Shown one piece after another: positions 62,936 through 64,000 of a DNA stretch of 64,000 nt. The stretch is taken from positions 124,001 through 188,000 of the forward strand of contig NZ_CP144164.1 of the NCBI RefSeq assembly GCF_037478005.1. The letters are read 5' to 3'. Source of the DNA: Alteromonas sp. M12. GTDB taxonomy: Bacteria; Pseudomonadota; Gammaproteobacteria; Enterobacterales; Alteromonadaceae. Position numbers and translations under genes: made by a program. Position 1 is the stretch's first letter; the number at the start of each line of letters is the position of its first letter. The notes under the pieces are model-generated. The model was not told where the DNA came from, made no database searches, and saw only the letters and a program-made list of their open reading frames with translations.

Positions 62936-63238
62936 AAAACTTACTCGTGTCCAAGAGTGAATTGTGAAATTAAGTGAAGTTGAAACTTCATTTAACCTAC
63001 ATAATACGTCATAAAATCGTTTTTTCCTGTTTGATTAGCCGTTATTGTCTAATAAACTTCCACTGCGACTTAAAAATCAGTGTTGCACCAGTTTATGTAA
63101 TATTTAAAAGCAAATTTGTTAGCTTCGTAAAGTTTACGTAAATTCAATTTTTTATTGCTGCAGAACTTGTACACTACCTTTATCATTTCAATCAAAATGC
63201 ACAAATTACATGGACTTATGTTGTCACCTTTTTCTCCT
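62936..63238 (-). promoter_or_regulatory. Divergent intergenic region with a palindrome
   Basis: TGAAGTT-GA-AACTTCA (62975-62990) is a perfect palindrome about 40 nt upstream of the solute-binding protein start. The rest, some 250 AT-rich bases, holds no gene; a reading frame on the minus strand looks spurious. Confidence 0.35.
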
Positions 63239-64000
63239 ATGAACAAAAAAGTAAAGGGAATTTCGCTATTGTTTATTTTGGCGTTGTTGCATGGGTGTGC
63301 TTCTGTCAAGTTAGACCAAGACAAAGAAATCCCAGCATTACCCGATGAGTGGCAGTTTCAACACAATGCCGACGACGTCGACGATAACTGGTTAGCAAAT
63401 TTCACTTCCGAATCCGATAATCAACATTTAACCGCTTTACTCAATGAAGCCATCCAGGCAAATCAGTCGATTCGTGCCCAAGCCTATTTAGTGGATATCG
63501 CGGCGCAGAATTTAACTATTGCCAAAAGTAATTTTTGGCCTTCCTTAGATACATCCTTTGATGCGTCACGGACTAGCAGCAATGGTAATAGTTTTAGTTT
63601 AGAAGCGGGCCTTTCTTATGAGTTGGATATTTGGGGGGCGTTGTCAGACACTGAGCGTCAAGCAAAACTCAATTATTTGCAGGCTAAAGCCGAATTAGAA
63701 GAGGCAAGATTGCAGCTCGCTGGCAACGTTATTGTCGCTTATGCGAATGCGTCTAGGGCTTTTCAGCGGGTTGAGCTGGCCGCTCAACAAGTTCAAAATT
63801 CAACTGACAGTCTAGACATTATTGAACGTGGTTATCGGGCCGGCCTAAACGAATCTTTAGATGTATACCTTGCTCGTAATGAACTTAACAGTGATAAATC
63901 CACACTTGCAACAAACCAGCAAACATTACTGGAGAGTGTACGAGCTTTGGAACGGTTGTTAGGGCGCTACCCTGATGCAAAACTGGATGTAACTCAAGTA
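63239..64000 (+). CDS. NodT-type RND outer-membrane factor lipoprotein (5' part)
   Basis: Runs off the right edge; 254 codons are open. Lipoprotein signal ISLLFILALLHGC with lipid-Cys at residue 20 counted from ATG 63239; an in-frame ATG at 63218 is an alternative. The OMF motifs NWLANFTSE, LTALLNEAIQANQSI and YELDIWGALSDTERQAKLNYLQAKA identify the TolC/OprM-type channel that works with RND or MFP pumps. It starts another efflux operon; it may also serve the pump at 54722, which lacks a channel gene. Confidence 0.88.
   Translation, partial: MNKKVKGISLLFILALLHGCASVKLDQDKEIPALPDEWQFQHNADDVDDNWLANFTSESDNQHLTALLNEAIQANQSIRAQAYLVDIAAQNLTIAKSNFWPSLDTSFDASRTSSNGNSFSLEAGLSYELDIWGALSDTERQAKLNYLQAKAELEEARLQLAGNVIVAYANASRAFQRVELAAQQVQNSTDSLDIIERGYRAGLNESLDVYLARNELNSDKSTLATNQQTLLESVRALERLLGRYPDAKLDVTQV

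Noticed and set aside
63070..63324. 84-codon minus-strand frame near the right edge
   Set aside because: It overlaps the lipoprotein start of the outer-membrane factor and is extremely Asn/Lys-rich, as expected for AT-rich non-coding DNA.

Overview
The window looks like the chromosome of a marine gammaproteobacterium close to the Alteromonadales (Glaciecola/Paraglaciecola/Alteromonas type). The base composition is moderately AT-rich. ATP-dependent pckA, gdhA, rnk, a YbiT-type ABC-F ATPase, large TonB-dependent receptors and many exported hydrolases all fit such a heterotroph. I saw no rRNA or tRNA gene, CRISPR array, insertion sequence or prophage. This placement rests on protein style only.

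Layout. 1-1.7 kb: the end of a sugar-type transporter and a LacI regulator. 1.8-3.5 kb: pckA. 3.7-48.5 kb: a long catabolic region. It contains an L-2-hydroxyglutarate-oxidase-like enzyme, a cytochrome c and a class III CoA-transferase, followed by a five-gene operon (isochorismatase-family amidase, two PuuE/imidase-type deacetylases, a LeuC/LeuD-type hydratase). Converging on it is a second operon (amidase, ICL-family C-C lyase, Fe-type alcohol dehydrogenase). Next come a Crp/Fnr regulator, a Tat-exported flavin amine oxidase with its own cytochrome c, a methyltransferase/116-aa/DUF1838 group, a GntR/UTRA regulator, two MDR reductases, a two-cupin protein, an alpha/beta-hydrolase-fold protein and a membrane protein. 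Two TonB receptors flank an MFS carrier, an aldo-keto reductase, a VAO-type flavoprotein, an HMG-CoA-lyase-like enzyme and a ferredoxin reductase. The last block is an operon of FAD monooxygenase, maleate-isomerase-family protein, third PuuE-type deacetylase and aldehyde dehydrogenase, then a canonical leuCD pair. 47.4-52.8 kb: exported hydrolases, a PHB depolymerase and an exported class II cyclic-nucleotide phosphodiesterase. 52.8-57.8 kb: a TetR-controlled RND efflux pump. 58-62 kb: rnk, gdhA and ybiT. 62-64 kb: a solute-binding protein and the start of an outer-membrane efflux lipoprotein.

How the genes may work together (inference). Cyclic-imide hydrolase-like proteins, half-amidases, a substituted-maleate hydratase and a KKCGH-type lyase together would convert an alkylated cyclic imide into ammonia, a 2-oxoacid and a short acid. 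The CoA-transferase, HMG-CoA-lyase-like enzyme and LhgO-like oxidase could then process the acids. The Tat amine oxidase with cytochrome c, and the separate FAD monooxygenase operon, suggest that the imide comes from a larger N-heterocycle; alkylmaleimides from tetrapyrrole breakdown are one testable candidate. A repeated Fnr-type palindrome (TTGAY-N4-RTCAA and near matches) lies in at least ten intergenic regions of this block, and the local Crp/Fnr protein carries the matching recognition residues. This suggests one regulon.
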